Shown here: in pieces, positions 7,349 to 16,598 of the stretch
Numbering within the stretch: the stretch's first letter is position 1
Layout: every line of letters begins with the position of its first letter
Assembly (NCBI RefSeq): GCF_024609325.1
Contig: NZ_JANHMQ010000002.1
Span: 434,001-498,000 of the forward strand
Direction: 5' to 3'
Source: Geothrix fuzhouensis
Lineage (GTDB): Bacteria; Acidobacteriota; Holophagae; Holophagales; Holophagaceae
DNA: 64,000 bases
Notes under the pieces: generated by a model
The model's database searches: none
Told to the model about the DNA's origin: nothing
The model's input: the letters and a program-made list of their open reading frames with translations, nothing else
Made by a program: the position numbers and the translations under genes

Positions 7349-8797
7349 CTACCTGGGCAGGGCCAAGGCCAGGCGCCGCACGGCTTCCTCGAGTTCGGTC
7401 TCGCCCAGGGCGGAGAAGCCCAGGCGCAGGTTCGGGCGAGGGCGGCCATGGAAGTCGAAGCGGCGGCCCGTGTAGACGGCCACGCCCGCCCGCTGCGCCC
7501 GGTCGGCCCAGGCCTCCATGTCCAGGGAGGGGTCCACGCTGAGCCACAGGCTCATGCCCCCGGGCGGCAGATCGAAGGTGGCGATCCCGCCCAGGTGCCG
7601 CTGGACGGCCTCTGAGAGGGCGTTGCGGCGGGAGAGGTAGATGCGGCGCATCTTTCGGGCATGGCGCTGGAGGAGGCCATCTTCGAGCAGTTCCGCCACG
7701 GCCCGTTGGAGGGCGTGGTCGCCTTGGCCGTCCGTGGTGGCGCGGCGGGCCGCCAGGGCATCCACCAGGGCCCGGGGCCCGGAGACGAAGCCGATCCGGA
7801 GTCCCGGGGCAAGGATCTTGGACAGGGTTCCCAGGTAGATCACCACGCCGCCTGGATCGTCTCCCGCCAGGGGCAGCACGGGCCGGCCTTCGAAATGGAA
7901 CTCGTTGTCGTAGTCGTCTTCGAGGATGGCCACCCGGTTTTGCCTTGCCAGTTCGAGGAGCCGGAGGCGCCGTGGGGCGCTCATGGTGACGGTGGTCGGG
8001 AATTGATGGTGGGGCGTGAGGTACACAGCCCGAACGCGGCCCTCCTGGAGCCGCGCCGTCAGGGCCTCCACCTGCAGACCGACTTCGTCCACGGGCACGG
8101 GCACCAGTTCCGCCCCCGCTGCCCGGAGCGTGGCCCAGGCCGCCGGGTAGCCGGGATCCTCCACCGCCACGCGGTCCCCGGGCCGGAGGATCGTGCGGGC
8201 CACCAGATCCAGTGCCCCCTGGCTGCCTCCGGTCACCATCAGGCAATCCTCCGCCGCCGCCAAACCTCGCATCCCGGACAGCATTCGGACCAGGGCGGCG
8301 CGAAGCCGTGGTTCGCCGCGGGGGTCGCCGTACCCGAGCAGGCCCGGCAGCTCCAGAGCCCTGCGGTACGCCCTGGCCAGGAGATCCGTGGGGACCAGGC
8401 GCAAGTCCGGCAATCCGCCACCGAAATCGAGGGGCCTTGGCGTCTGCGCCCTGAGGTTGGGCCGCGCCGGGCCCGGGGGTGGCGGTTCCAGAGCGTAGCC
8501 CAGGCCGCACTCAACCCTTGCTGGGGCAGGCGGGGCTTCAGGCAGGTCCCGGGCCACGCAGGTCGTGCGCGCCTCCGCCTCCGTCCAGCCTTCGGCCGCC
8601 AGCTCCCGGTAGGCCGCCAGCACGGTGTTCCGGTGGACGGCCAGGGTCTGGGCCAGACTCCGGGAGCCGGGCAGGGCGTCCCCGGGCCGAAGCCGGCCGC
8701 GCCGGATGTCGCCCCGGATGGCCTGGGCGATCTGCTGGAAGACCGGCTCGCGGGAGGTTCCGGGCTGGAGGGCGATGGGGAAGGCCCAGGGACGCAT
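7349..8797 (-). CDS. MocR family regulator (GntR helix-turn-helix fused to PLP aminotransferase-like domain)
   Basis: A 482-residue fusion. Residues about 12-80 are a GntR winged helix (IRGDIRRGRLRPGDALPGSR, then LAVHRNTVLAAYRELAAEGW). From about residue 110 a fold-type I aminotransferase domain follows, with ILEDDYDNEF and the PLP-binding lysine in YLGTLSKILAPG at about residue 327. MocR proteins use PLP adducts as effectors. The gene is divergent from the AhpD-GNAT-DoxX-EamA operon with 85 bases between the start codons, the usual arrangement of a MocR regulator and its target. A TACAAC box stands six bases before the ATG, so it may be leaderless. Confidence 0.93.
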   Translation of the reverse strand: MRPWAFPIALQPGTSREPVFQQIAQAIRGDIRRGRLRPGDALPGSRSLAQTLAVHRNTVLAAYRELAAEGWTEAEARTTCVARDLPEAPPAPARVECGLGYALEPPPPGPARPNLRAQTPRPLDFGGGLPDLRLVPTDLLARAYRRALELPGLLGYGDPRGEPRLRAALVRMLSGMRGLAAAEDCLMVTGGSQGALDLVARTILRPGDRVAVEDPGYPAAWATLRAAGAELVPVPVDEVGLQVEALTARLQEGRVRAVYLTPHHQFPTTVTMSAPRRLRLLELARQNRVAILEDDYDNEFHFEGRPVLPLAGDDPGGVVIYLGTLSKILAPGLRIGFVSGPRALVDALAARRATTDGQGDHALQRAVAELLEDGLLQRHARKMRRIYLSRRNALSEAVQRHLGGIATFDLPPGGMSLWLSVDPSLDMEAWADRAQRAGVAVYTGRRFDFHGRPRPNLRLGFSALGETELEEAVRRLALALPR

Positions 8798-8882
8798 GGT
8801 CTAGTTGTAATGACAGAAATGGATCTTTTCAATAGTCCATGTGACCCGATCCTGGTGGTGGCCACCCGGCCCCGGAAGCTCC
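8798..8882. promoter_or_regulatory. Divergent control region between the MocR gene and the AhpD operon
   Basis: This 85-base region is clearly more AT-rich than its flanks, mainly between 8800 and 8840. On the minus strand TACAAC (8804-8809) lies six bases from the MocR start codon. On the plus strand the stretch around GGATCTTTTCAATAGTCC (8822-8839) contains a candidate -10 area for the operon and a weak inverted repeat (GGA...TCC). MocR operators are usually short direct repeats; I could not identify them with certainty. Confidence 0.4.
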
Positions 8883-9332
8883 ATGCGTACCTCGAAACCC
8901 CATCCCGAGCTCGCCCCGGCCGGCTACCAGGGCCTGCTCCAGGTCGTCCGGCACGTGCGGGCATCCAGCCTGGGCCACGGCCTCCTCAACCTCGTCGAGT
9001 TGCGGGCCTCCCAGCTCAACGGCTGCGCCTACTGCATGGACATGCACGCCACCGCCGCCCTGGAGGCTGGCGAGTCCCCGCGGCGCCTGAACCTCGTGGG
9101 CGGCTGGCGCGAGGCACCCGTGTTCACGCCCCGGGAACAGGCGGCCTTGGCCTGGACCGAGGCGCTGACGGAGCTGGGCCGCCACGGGGTGGACGACGCC
9201 CTCTACGCCGCCACCCGCGCGCACTTCACCGAGCAGGAACTGGTGGACCTCACCTACGCCATCGCCCTCATCAACGCCTGGAACCGCCTGGGCGTGGGCC
9301 TGCAGCCTGATCTTCCGGGGGTGCCGGCATGA
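8883..9332 (+). CDS. AhpD-like carboxymuconolactone decarboxylase family protein
   Basis: About 149 residues when started at the ATG at 8883, which has GGAAG upstream; an earlier in-frame ATG at 8841 would add 14 residues that look non-native. The active-site signature is NGCAYCMDMHATAA near residues 44-57, with the CxxC pair and the following histidine that define the alkylhydroperoxidase-like (AhpD) core. Such proteins act as thiol-dependent peroxidases or as carboxymuconolactone decarboxylases. The four-base overlap with the acetyltransferase gene shows tight coupling. It is the first gene of the operon divergent from the MocR regulator. Confidence 0.9.
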   Translation: MRTSKPHPELAPAGYQGLLQVVRHVRASSLGHGLLNLVELRASQLNGCAYCMDMHATAALEAGESPRRLNLVGGWREAPVFTPREQAALAWTEALTELGRHGVDDALYAATRAHFTEQELVDLTYAIALINAWNRLGVGLQPDLPGVPA

Positions 9333-9790
9333 GCGCCGCCCTGACCTACCGCCTCGACCGGATCCCGCCGGTGGAGGCCATCCGCGCCCTCTACGCCGCC
9401 GCGCCCCTGCGCCGGCCCATCCACGATCCCGAGCGCATCCGCCGCATGTTCGAGGACTCGAACGTGGTGATCTCCGCCTACGACGGCGACCGCCTCGTGG
9501 GCCTGCTGCGCGGCTGGACGGACTTCGTCTGGGATGGCTATGTCTGTGACCTCGCCGTGCATCCGGCCTTCCAGAAGGCCGGCGTGGGACGCCAGTTGCT
9601 GGACCTGGCGGTGGGCCTGGGCGAGGGCATCCAGTGGGTGCTCCAAGCCGCGCCCCTGGCCCGGGACTACTACGCTCACGTGGGCTGGGAGAAGATCGAG
9701 AACGCCTGGAAGATGAACCGCAAGGGCTGGACTCCCACCTCCTACGAGGCCTACCAGGCCGAGCACGCGGACCTGGCGGCCAGGGCCTGA
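9329..9790 (+). CDS. GNAT family N-acetyltransferase
   Basis: A 153-residue GNAT protein. Motif A, the acetyl-CoA binding loop, is visible in DLAVHPAFQKAGVGRQLLDL at about residues 72-91, with the Q/RxxGxG/A pattern. The start ATG overlaps the AhpD stop and its stop overlaps the DoxX start, so all are co-translated. Similar small GNAT proteins are commonly placed next to AhpD genes. The acceptor substrate is unknown. Confidence 0.88.
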   Translation: MSAALTYRLDRIPPVEAIRALYAAAPLRRPIHDPERIRRMFEDSNVVISAYDGDRLVGLLRGWTDFVWDGYVCDLAVHPAFQKAGVGRQLLDLAVGLGEGIQWVLQAAPLARDYYAHVGWEKIENAWKMNRKGWTPTSYEAYQAEHADLAARA

Positions 9791-10230
9791 TGACCAGCCC
9801 CGCCTCCCGCGCCTTCGACCGCTGGGCCCCCCGCTACGCGCGCCACTACGCGCGGTGGACCCTGGGCCTGGCCTTCCTCTCGGGCATCGCCTCCCGGTTC
9901 GGGTGGTGGGGGCCGGGCCGGGGCTACGGCACCTTCGCCAACTTCATTAAGTACACCGCGCAGGTGAACAGCTTCATGCCGGCCCGCACCATCCCCTTCC
10001 TGGCCTGGGCGGCCACCGTCGCGGAAGCCAGCCTGGGCCTGGCGCTGCTCCTGCCGCTGCGGGGCCGGGCGGCCCGCGTCGTGGCCCTGGCCAGCGCGGC
10101 CCTCCTGGCCGTCTTCGGCCTCGCCATGGCGGTGTCCTTCGGCCCCAAGGAACCCCTCGACTACTCTGTCTTCTCCGCGTCCGCAGCGGCGCTGCTCCTG
10201 GCGCGCCGCTCTGAATCCGAGGCTCCATGA
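9790..10230 (+). CDS. DoxX-like small membrane protein
   Basis: A 146-residue protein starting at the ATG at 9790, which overlaps the preceding stop by one base. It has four hydrophobic segments and the DoxX-type pattern of an early arginine-rich helix, a glycine/tryptophan turn (FGWWGPGRGYG) and a central FLAWAATVAEASLGLALLL span. DoxX-like proteins are linked to thiosulfate or thiol oxidation and to detoxification of oxidants, which fits the AhpD gene of the same operon. The open frame extends upstream but only as a shadow of the GNAT gene. Confidence 0.8.
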   Translation: MTSPASRAFDRWAPRYARHYARWTLGLAFLSGIASRFGWWGPGRGYGTFANFIKYTAQVNSFMPARTIPFLAWAATVAEASLGLALLLPLRGRAARVVALASAALLAVFGLAMAVSFGPKEPLDYSVFSASAAALLLARRSESEAP

Positions 10231-11111
10231 ACGATCTGTCCCTCTACCTTGTGTCCGTGCTGATCTGGGGGTCCACCTGGATCGCCATCACCTTCCAGTA
10301 CGGGCGGGTGGCGCCCGAAGTCTCCGTGGTCTACCGCTTCGCCCTCGCCGCCCTCCTGCTGGCGGCCTGGTGCCTTCTGCGGGGGCTAAAGCTCCGGTTC
10401 ACACGGCGGGAGCACGGCTGGCTGGCCCTCCAGGGCGCCCTGATGTTCGGGATCAACTACGTCTGCGTCTACCTCGCGGAGCAGCGGATCCCCTCGGGCC
10501 TCATGGCGGTGATCTTCTCCCTGCTGGCCATTCTGAACCTCCTTGGCGCGCGGGTCTTCTTCGGGACGCCGGTGGCGCGGAAGGCCCTCGCCGGGGTGGC
10601 GCTGGGCATCGCCGGGGTGGGCCTGGTGTGCCTGCCGGGCGCGGGGTTCGGCGCCGGGTCCCTCCAGGCGGGGCTGGGCCTCGCCCTGGGCGGCACCGTG
10701 GCCGCCAGCCTCAGCAACCTGGTCTCCCAGCGCAACCAGCGGCACGGCATCCCGGTCATGCAGGGCAACGCGGTGAGCATGGCCTACGGCGCGGCCTTCG
10801 TGGCCCTCTACTGCGCGCTGGCGGGCCGGCCCTTCACCTTCGACGCCTCGCTCCACTACCTGGGCTCCCTGGCCTTCCTGGCCGTGTTCGGGTCGATCCT
10901 GGCCTTCGGCGCCTACCTCACGCTCGTGGGTCGCATCGGCGCGGGCCGGGCGGGCTACGCCATGGTCGCCATCCCCGTGGTGGCCCTGGCCCTCTCCACG
11001 GCCATGGAAGGCCTGCGGTGGCACTGGGGCCTGGCCCTGGGCGTCGGCCTGTGCCTGGCGGGGAACCTCCTCGTGCTGCCCGGGACCCGCCCGCGCCTGG
11101 CTCGGGCGTGA
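10227..11111 (+). CDS. EamA/DMT family transporter
   Basis: A 294-residue inner-membrane protein with ten predicted spans in two related halves of five, as in the drug/metabolite transporter superfamily. The start motif LIWGSTWIAITFQYG at residues 10-24 is the usual EamA opening. The ATG at 10227 overlaps the DoxX stop, making it the last gene of the MocR-linked operon. The family includes amino acid, nucleotide and metabolite exporters; MocR-linked DMT transporters are often vitamin or amino-acid related, but the cargo here is unknown. Confidence 0.9.
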   Translation: MNDLSLYLVSVLIWGSTWIAITFQYGRVAPEVSVVYRFALAALLLAAWCLLRGLKLRFTRREHGWLALQGALMFGINYVCVYLAEQRIPSGLMAVIFSLLAILNLLGARVFFGTPVARKALAGVALGIAGVGLVCLPGAGFGAGSLQAGLGLALGGTVAASLSNLVSQRNQRHGIPVMQGNAVSMAYGAAFVALYCALAGRPFTFDASLHYLGSLAFLAVFGSILAFGAYLTLVGRIGAGRAGYAMVAIPVVALALSTAMEGLRWHWGLALGVGLCLAGNLLVLPGTRPRLARA

Positions 11112-11128
11112 GAGATCGGCCGGGCCGA

Positions 11129-11140
11129 TAGACTGGAGGC
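11129..11140 (+). promoter_or_regulatory. Candidate leaderless -10 box of rlmN
   Basis: TAGACT at 11129-11134 is separated by six bases (GGAGGC) from the ATG at 11141. The GGAGG is one base from the ATG, too near to be a working ribosome binding site, so a transcript starting at the ATG is the simpler reading. No good -35 box is present. Confidence 0.5.
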
Positions 11141-12217
11141 ATGACGAACGCCGCGCCCATGCCCTGGGATCGCCCCGCCCCCGAGCGGGAGGGGATGCCT
11201 TCGGCGTGGTCGCTGTTCCCGGAGGACCTGGCGGCGCTCGGCTGCCCCGGCAGCGCCCTGGAGACGTTCAAGCGCCTGCACCGGCCCTGGACCTGGCAGG
11301 ACGGCGCGCCGGACCTGGGCTCGGGCATCCGCCGCTGGCTGGAGGGCGTGGCGGACCTGCGCCTGCCGCGCCTTGCCGAGCGCCAGCCCTCGGCGGACGG
11401 CTCCACCAAGCTGGCCCTGGAGCTGGCGGACGGCAAGCGCATCGAAGCCGTCCACATGCCGCGCAAGGTGCGGAATCCGCGGGTGACCTACTGCATCTCC
11501 AGCCAGGTGGGCTGCGCCATGGGCTGCACCTTCTGCGCCACGGGCAGCATGGGCATCCTGCGCAACCTCCAGCCCGGCGAGATCCTGGGCCAGGTGCTGG
11601 CGCTGATGTCGGCCCTCGGGCCCGACCGCGGGCACGAGCTCACGCTCGTGTTCATGGGCATGGGCGAGCCCCTGCACAATCTCGACCATCTGCATCACGC
11701 CATCCGCCTCATGTGCCACCCGGCGGGCCTGGGCCTGGGGAAGAACCGAATCACCGTGAGTACCTCGGGCCTGGTAAGCGGCATCGAAAAGCTGGCGAAG
11801 CTGGAGCCCCGGCCGCTGCTGGCCCTCAGCCTCAACGCCACCACGGACGAGGCGCGCAGCCGCACCATGCCCGTGAACCGCGTGTGGAACCTAGCGCGGC
11901 TGCGGCAGGCTCTGGACGACTGGGGCCCCAAGCGCGGCGAGAGGTTCTGCTTCGAGTACGTGCTCATCGCCGGCGAGAACGACACCGAGGCCGACGCCCA
12001 GCGTCTTGCCGACTGGCTGGGCGACCTGCGCAGCGGTCACAACCTGAACGTCATCCCCATGAACGAGCATGCTGCCAGCGCCTTCCGCGAGCCCGGCGAG
12101 GACCGCGTGCAGCAGTTCGCCGAGTGGCTGAAGGCCCGGGGCTGCTTCGTCACCGTCCGCCGCAGCCGGGGCCGGGATGTGCAGGGGGCCTGCGGGCAGC
12201 TGGTGAAGGGCCGCTGA
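11141..12217 (+). CDS. rlmN: RlmN-like 23S rRNA/tRNA adenine-C2 methyltransferase
   Basis: A 358-residue radical-SAM enzyme. The 4Fe-4S cluster motif is CAMGCTFC with cysteines at residues 125, 129 and 132, and the C-terminal catalytic cysteine is in GACGQL a few residues before the end. The stretch VFMGMGEPLHN is the conserved SAM-binding GMGEP motif. RlmN methylates A2503 of 23S rRNA and A37 of some tRNAs. Cfr is the resistance paralogue; the chromosomal setting and the long N-terminal domain favour RlmN. The gene stands alone after the transporter operon with its own candidate leaderless promoter. Confidence 0.93.
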   Translation: MTNAAPMPWDRPAPEREGMPSAWSLFPEDLAALGCPGSALETFKRLHRPWTWQDGAPDLGSGIRRWLEGVADLRLPRLAERQPSADGSTKLALELADGKRIEAVHMPRKVRNPRVTYCISSQVGCAMGCTFCATGSMGILRNLQPGEILGQVLALMSALGPDRGHELTLVFMGMGEPLHNLDHLHHAIRLMCHPAGLGLGKNRITVSTSGLVSGIEKLAKLEPRPLLALSLNATTDEARSRTMPVNRVWNLARLRQALDDWGPKRGERFCFEYVLIAGENDTEADAQRLADWLGDLRSGHNLNVIPMNEHAASAFREPGEDRVQQFAEWLKARGCFVTVRRSRGRDVQGACGQLVKGR

Positions 12218-12223
12218 GCGGCC
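12209..12223. terminator. Small hairpin between convergent genes
   Basis: GGCCGC (12209-12214) pairs with GCGGCC (12218-12223) around the rlmN stop codon as loop. It lies between rlmN and the convergent YdjM-like gene. No U-tract follows, so a role in termination is only possible. Confidence 0.35.
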
Positions 12224-12226
12224 GGA

Positions 12227-12778
12227 TCAGGGTGTTTCCTCGGAGCGCTTGCGCAGGCGGAGCCACTGGAAGGCCCGGGGCGCACTGAACACCAGCAGGG
12301 CCGGGATCCCGATCCACACGACTTCAGTGCCCAGGGAGAACAGCAGCCAGTCGAACAGCTTCCCGGAGAGGGGGATCGGCGACACGAAGATGGGTTGCCA
12401 GACGCAGACGAACCGGGCCTTCGAGAACGGCAGCAGGAAGGCCACGCCGGTTCCGCCGAAGGTGCAGGCATCCAGCAGGCCATGGGAGAAGGCCGCTGAA
12501 AGGAGGCAGGCCCAAGGACGCGGGTTGCGGAGCTCGGACCGGAAACCGATCAGCATGGCCCCGGTGGCGATGAGTACGGCGGCGATCAGGGAGTGGCTCA
12601 TCCCCCGGTGGGAGAGGCTCGTGCCATCCAGGAACGGAAGGAATCCCGTAAACCAGTCCAGGTCCGGCGCCAGCGCGCAGGCCATGGCGAACGCCCAGGT
12701 CCGGCGGGGGGGCCGGCCCTTGGTGAAGGCTGCGCTGATGGTGAGGCCCGCGAGGGCGTGGCCGAGAAGGGAGGACAT
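12227..12778 (-). CDS. YdjM-like membrane-bound metal-dependent hydrolase (DUF457)
   Basis: A 183-residue membrane protein with four to five hydrophobic spans. It has the family's scattered metal-ligand pattern: His7 in GHALAG, the Asp pair in APDLDW, HRGMSHS near residue 58 and HGLLDACTFGG near residue 99. Proteins of the YdjM/DUF457 family are thought to be membrane-bound metal-dependent hydrolases, possibly acting on phospholipids, and E. coli YdjM is SOS induced. Convergent with rlmN (nine bases apart). No LexA-like box was recognised upstream. Confidence 0.8.
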   Translation of the reverse strand: MSSLLGHALAGLTISAAFTKGRPPRRTWAFAMACALAPDLDWFTGFLPFLDGTSLSHRGMSHSLIAAVLIATGAMLIGFRSELRNPRPWACLLSAAFSHGLLDACTFGGTGVAFLLPFSKARFVCVWQPIFVSPIPLSGKLFDWLLFSLGTEVVWIGIPALLVFSAPRAFQWLRLRKRSEETP

Positions 12779-12921
12779 GGGGGTTCCAGGAGGTCAGAGT
12801 CGAGACAGGCCCGGTTCAAGGGGAACCCGACACGCTCGCAGGTGGTTCGACCGAATCCCGCCCGGGGGACTGATGACTGCTCGGCAGAACGCGCAAGCCA
12901 CCATGGTATCCCAGCTGGCGG

Positions 12922-14058
12922 TCACTCCGCGACGGCGAACACCACCTTGTCGTTCTTGAAACGGGGCAGGGAAAGCAGTTCCACGGTGGCGGTCTGCCGA
13001 TCGGTGCTTAGGGATAGGCGGTAGTGCTCGCCCTGGGTGTAGGACCCGGGGACGACGCTCACCTTGGCGATATGGCGCAGGCCGAGATCCTGGGCCCGGA
13101 TTAGGATGGTGCGGCCGGACCGGAGATCCAGGTTCTGGGTGAACGCGGCGTCGCGCCAGGTGCGACCCGATTGGTCCTTGCCAAACAGGGGGACCTCGAT
13201 GATCCCCGCCCTCTCAAGCGCGTCTTGCACGCCGACGAGGTAGTGCAGAGAGTTCAGCCGGGCGAGCTGCTCGGCATTCTCGGACTGAAGGCGGGCTTGC
13301 CCTTCGAGGACAAGCGCCCGCTCCGCCTGGATGGCGGCGATCTCCTGTTCGATGTCCAGTTTTTGACTCTCCAGGGCCTGCAGATCCCGCTGGAGCTGGC
13401 GGCCGACAGCCACGGCCTGGTCGCGCTCGCCGATGAGCGGATTCGGATTCTGCCGGGCGAGGCTACGGGGGGCGATCGAGGCCATGCCTTGCGAGACCCA
13501 GGTGCCGTATCCGCCGTTGGCGTAGAAGTGGTAGACCTCGAAGCCCGGGGCGAGGCGCTCCGAGATGATCACGCGGCTCAGGGCTTTTCTGGCTTCTGCG
13601 TCTGAGAGCCCGTGACTCTTGAGGAACCGCAGCGCCAGCCCGTAGTGGCTGTCATTGGGCCTTGCGATTTCCGGCGCAGGCAGGGCGGCCTTGAGCTCCA
13701 CCAGGTGATCGTTGAGGGCTCGGAGCTCTGCATCCTTCTGCAGGATCTCCCGGAGCAGGCCCTGGCGGGAGGTGTCCTTCTCGATCCGGAGCCGCGCCTC
13801 GAGGGCCTGCTTCTGGTCTTCGGTCAGCAGCAGGGGATCGGCCGCGAACCGGAGGTCCCCGACCCCGGCCAGGCCGAGCCTCCGGAACTGCTCGCTCCAG
13901 GCCTGCCGGAGCTGCTGCGCGGCCTCGTCGGCCTGGGACGCCTTCGCCGTCAGGGCGAGGATTTGTGGATCTTCCCGCTTGCAGGCCACGAAGGCCGTCG
14001 AGAGCGAGGCCAGCAGAAGCATGGACGAGATCCACCGGCGGCCAACCAAGACCAACAC
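12922..14058 (-). CDS. Putative coiled-coil lipoprotein of unknown function
   Basis: Up to 378 residues. The N-terminus has a signal peptide with a lipobox-like STAFVAC, so the protein is probably lipid-anchored at Cys26 when started at the GTG at 14058; an ATG at 14022 would leave only a very short signal. Much of residues 35-125 and 205-265 is rich in Ala, Glu, Gln and Leu with heptad character, suggesting coiled coils. A more globular C-terminal part follows with RTWRDAAF and alternating strands. I do not recognise a family. It is divergent from dut; 143 bases without other features separate it from the downstream YdjM-like gene. Confidence 0.7.
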   Translation of the reverse strand: MLVLVGRRWISSMLLLASLSTAFVACKREDPQILALTAKASQADEAAQQLRQAWSEQFRRLGLAGVGDLRFAADPLLLTEDQKQALEARLRIEKDTSRQGLLREILQKDAELRALNDHLVELKAALPAPEIARPNDSHYGLALRFLKSHGLSDAEARKALSRVIISERLAPGFEVYHFYANGGYGTWVSQGMASIAPRSLARQNPNPLIGERDQAVAVGRQLQRDLQALESQKLDIEQEIAAIQAERALVLEGQARLQSENAEQLARLNSLHYLVGVQDALERAGIIEVPLFGKDQSGRTWRDAAFTQNLDLRSGRTILIRAQDLGLRHIAKVSVVPGSYTQGEHYRLSLSTDRQTATVELLSLPRFKNDKVVFAVAE

Positions 14059-14170
14059 CCCCCCGAGCTAAGGACAGCCCAGAACGCCCGGGACAGCCCT
14101 TCGAGTGTATTCAGCCTGGAGGATCCAGCCAAGGAACCGGCCTGGGCGTGAGAGGGAGGCCGATTTCCCT

Positions 14171-14205
14171 TTGCACCCCCGCGCCCTTGCGCTGAATCTT
14201 TTTGG
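14171..14205 (+). promoter_or_regulatory. Candidate leaderless promoter of dut
   Basis: A -35-like TTGCAC (14171-14176), a 17-base spacer and GAATCT (14194-14199) end six bases before the ATG at 14206. The first position of the -10 box departs from TANNNT, but the spacing is the same as in the other candidate leaderless starts of this window and no Shine-Dalgarno sequence is present. Confidence 0.45.
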
Positions 14206-14661
14206 ATGCGCATTCCTGTCCACCAACTCCCCCACGGCCTTGGCCTCGATCTGCCGGAAGCGGCCACGGCGCATGCGGCGGGCATGGACTTGCGGGCCGC
14301 AATCCCCGAGGGCGATCGGTGGGAGATCACCCCCGGCCAGCGGCGGCTGGTGCCCACGGGACTGGTGCTGGCCATTCCCCAGGGCTTCGAGGGCCAGGTG
14401 CGGCCCCGCTCAGGCCTGGCCCTGCGGCACGGCCTCACGGTGCTGAACGCGCCCGGCACCATTGACGCCGACTACCGGGGCGAGGTGCAGGTACTGCTCA
14501 TCAACCACGGCGAGGCCCCCTTCGAGCTGCGCCGCGGCGAGCGCATTGCCCAGCTCCTGGTGGCCCCGGTGGAGAGCTGGACCTGGCTCCCCGAACCCAG
14601 CGTCGAAGCCCTGGGCGACACCGGGCGCGGGGGCGGCGGCTACGGCAGCACGGGGCGCTGA
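14206..14661 (+). CDS. dut: Deoxyuridine 5'-triphosphate nucleotidohydrolase (dUTPase)
   Basis: A 151-residue trimeric-type dUTPase that hydrolyses dUTP to dUMP and keeps uracil out of DNA. All five motifs are visible: [28 protein letters not shown] with the catalytic Asp, GERIAQLL, and the glycine-rich C-terminal arm [12 protein letters not shown], in which the Phe usual in the arm is Tyr. Length is normal. The last 22 bases overlap the 3' end of the convergent GGDEF gene. Confidence 0.97.
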   Translation: MRIPVHQLPHGLGLDLPEAATAHAAGMDLRAAIPEGDRWEITPGQRRLVPTGLVLAIPQGFEGQVRPRSGLALRHGLTVLNAPGTIDADYRGEVQVLLINHGEAPFELRRGERIAQLLVAPVESWTWLPEPSVEALGDTGRGGGGYGSTGR

Positions 14662-16598
14662 GCGGCTGGATTCGACGCCACCCGGTTCCGGCCACCCTCC
14701 TTGGCGCGATAGAGGGCCGCATCGGCCCTGGCCAGGATGGCATCCGGATCGGCGTCGCCCGGATCGAAGGTGGTCAGGCCGAGGCTCACGGTCAGGGTGA
14801 TGGGCCCCGCGCCGGATGGGACCGGCGTGTGCGCCACCTGATGCCGGAAATGTTCCGCAAAGGCCACGGCGCCCGCCTCGCCGGTGCCGGGAAGCAGGAT
14901 GCCGAACTCCTCCCCACCCAGGCGGCCGAAGAGGTCCAGCCGCCGCAGCCGCATCCGGGCCAACTCCGCGAGGTGCCTGAGCGCGAGGTCCCCGGTGGCG
15001 TGGCCGTAGGTGTCGTTCACCCGCTTGAAGTGGTCGAGATCCAGCAGCAGGAAGGCCGCGGGTTTCTGGAAGCGCTTATGACGCGCCAACTCCATGTCCA
15101 TCTCCTGGAGGAAGCGGCGGCGATTGGCCACCCCCGTGAGGGGATCCGTGGTGGCCAGGCGCTGCAGTTCCTCCTCCATGGCCTTGCGCTGGGTGATGTC
15201 CTCCTTGACGGCGAGGTAGTGCGTCGTCCGCCCGCCGACATCCACCACGGGGGAGATGCGCGCCAGTTCCCAGTATTCCTCGCCGTTCTTCTTCCGGTTG
15301 ACCAGTTCCCCTTCCCACGGGAGGCCTCGGTTGAGGGCGGCCCACATGTCCTCGAAGGTCTTCGGGGGGGTGTGGCCGGACTTGAGGATGCGGGGATTCT
15401 GGCCGATCGATTCCGCCAGCGTGTAGCCCGTGGACCGGGTGAAGCCCGCATTGACGAACTGGATGTCGGCGTGGGTATCGGTGATGACGATGGAGGCGAT
15501 GCTCTGCTCGACTGCCGCGGACAGGAGCCGCTGGGATTCGGCCAGCCTCTCCCGCTCGGTGACATCCTGGCCGAGGGCCAGCAGGCCGATGATGGTGCCG
15601 TCGGCATCCCTCAGGGGCTTATCGTGCCACTCCACCAGGATCCTCCGCCCGTCCCGGGCCAGGATCCCGCTGGTGTTCGCGGTGCTCCTCCCTCCGGCCA
15701 CCGCCTCCTGGAAGCGTGCCCTTGCCTCGCTCTGCTCCGCTTCCAGCGGGAAGATGGCGAACCAGTCAGCGTTCTGGAGCTCAGACTGGGCGTAGCCCGA
15801 GAGCTCCTCCATGAAGCGGTTGAAGCGGAGGATCCGCCCCTCCAGGTCGAGGACGATGACGATGGCCTGGGCCGTGTCGATCAGCCCTTCCGCGAAATCC
15901 CGCTCCCGGCGCATGGCCTCTTCCAGGTCCTTCCGTTCCGTGAGGGTCCGGGCCGCGGCCGCGTGGGCCTGCTCGAGGCTCTCGGCGAGGCGGCCCTGCT
16001 CCAGGCCCAGCCGGATCGAGACCTCGAGCATCCTGTGCAGGTGCTTGGCTCCCGAGAGGATGTAGCCCATGAAGACGAGGCTCATGAACCCGAAGGCCCA
16101 CTGGACGGGGGTGTGGGCCTTGATCAGGACCGCGGCCGCCATGGGCAGGCCGGCCAGCCCCACGAAGGCCTGGAGGGCCGCCGGGACGGAGACCAGGAGC
16201 GGCACCACGCCGGCGACCATCCCGGCCACCACCAGGCCCGTGAACAACCGCGCCCCTTCGCCGCCGGTGAACACGAACAGGAGGGCGCCCGCGCCCCAGC
16301 TGGCGGACAGGAAGGCCGTCGCCCGCACATAGCGCCGCTGCCAGGCGAGGGGCGTTTCAGCGTTCGGAGAGATGGCGTGGTGCCGGGCCAGCGCGTAGCG
16401 GGCGGTGCCCGCTGCAGCAATCAGCGCCCACCAGCCCGCGGCCACCCACGGCGGGGTGTCCTGGGTGGCGTTCACCCCGGCCAGCAGGGCGGCGTTGACC
16501 AGATGCGCGGCCCAGGTGAAGGGGGCGTTCCTGAAGAGCTGATCGGTCAGCCGCCGTTGGGTTTCACATTCGATGTCGGAAAGGAGGGAGTTTGCCAT
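14640..16598 (-). CDS. Membrane-bound diguanylate cyclase with two PAS domains
   Basis: A 652-residue signalling protein. Residues 1-200 hold about six to seven membrane spans (a MASE-like integral sensor), followed by a short coiled coil (residues 205-235), PAS1 (about 235-350), PAS2 (about 360-480, with [18 protein letters not shown]) and a GGDEF domain. The active site reads GGEEF near residue 560 and an inhibitory I-site RRLD lies five residues before it, so it should make cyclic di-GMP and be subject to product inhibition. No EAL domain is present. The gene ends inside the dut 3' end. Its upstream region is divergent from the dienelactone hydrolase gene. Confidence 0.93.
   Translation of the reverse strand: MANSLLSDIECETQRRLTDQLFRNAPFTWAAHLVNAALLAGVNATQDTPPWVAAGWWALIAAAGTARYALARHHAISPNAETPLAWQRRYVRATAFLSASWGAGALLFVFTGGEGARLFTGLVVAGMVAGVVPLLVSVPAALQAFVGLAGLPMAAAVLIKAHTPVQWAFGFMSLVFMGYILSGAKHLHRMLEVSIRLGLEQGRLAESLEQAHAAAARTLTERKDLEEAMRRERDFAEGLIDTAQAIVIVLDLEGRILRFNRFMEELSGYAQSELQNADWFAIFPLEAEQSEARARFQEAVAGGRSTANTSGILARDGRRILVEWHDKPLRDADGTIIGLLALGQDVTERERLAESQRLLSAAVEQSIASIVITDTHADIQFVNAGFTRSTGYTLAESIGQNPRILKSGHTPPKTFEDMWAALNRGLPWEGELVNRKKNGEEYWELARISPVVDVGGRTTHYLAVKEDITQRKAMEEELQRLATTDPLTGVANRRRFLQEMDMELARHKRFQKPAAFLLLDLDHFKRVNDTYGHATGDLALRHLAELARMRLRRLDLFGRLGGEEFGILLPGTGEAGAVAFAEHFRHQVAHTPVPSGAGPITLTVSLGLTTFDPGDADPDAILARADAALYRAKEGGRNRVASNPAAQRPVLP

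Noticed and set aside
11141-12217. Cfr-type antibiotic resistance methyltransferase
   Set aside because: The length, N-terminal domain and stand-alone chromosomal setting fit RlmN, and no mobile element is nearby.
12227-12778. SOS control of the YdjM-like gene
   Set aside because: E. coli ydjM is LexA controlled, but no LexA-like palindrome was recognised upstream here.
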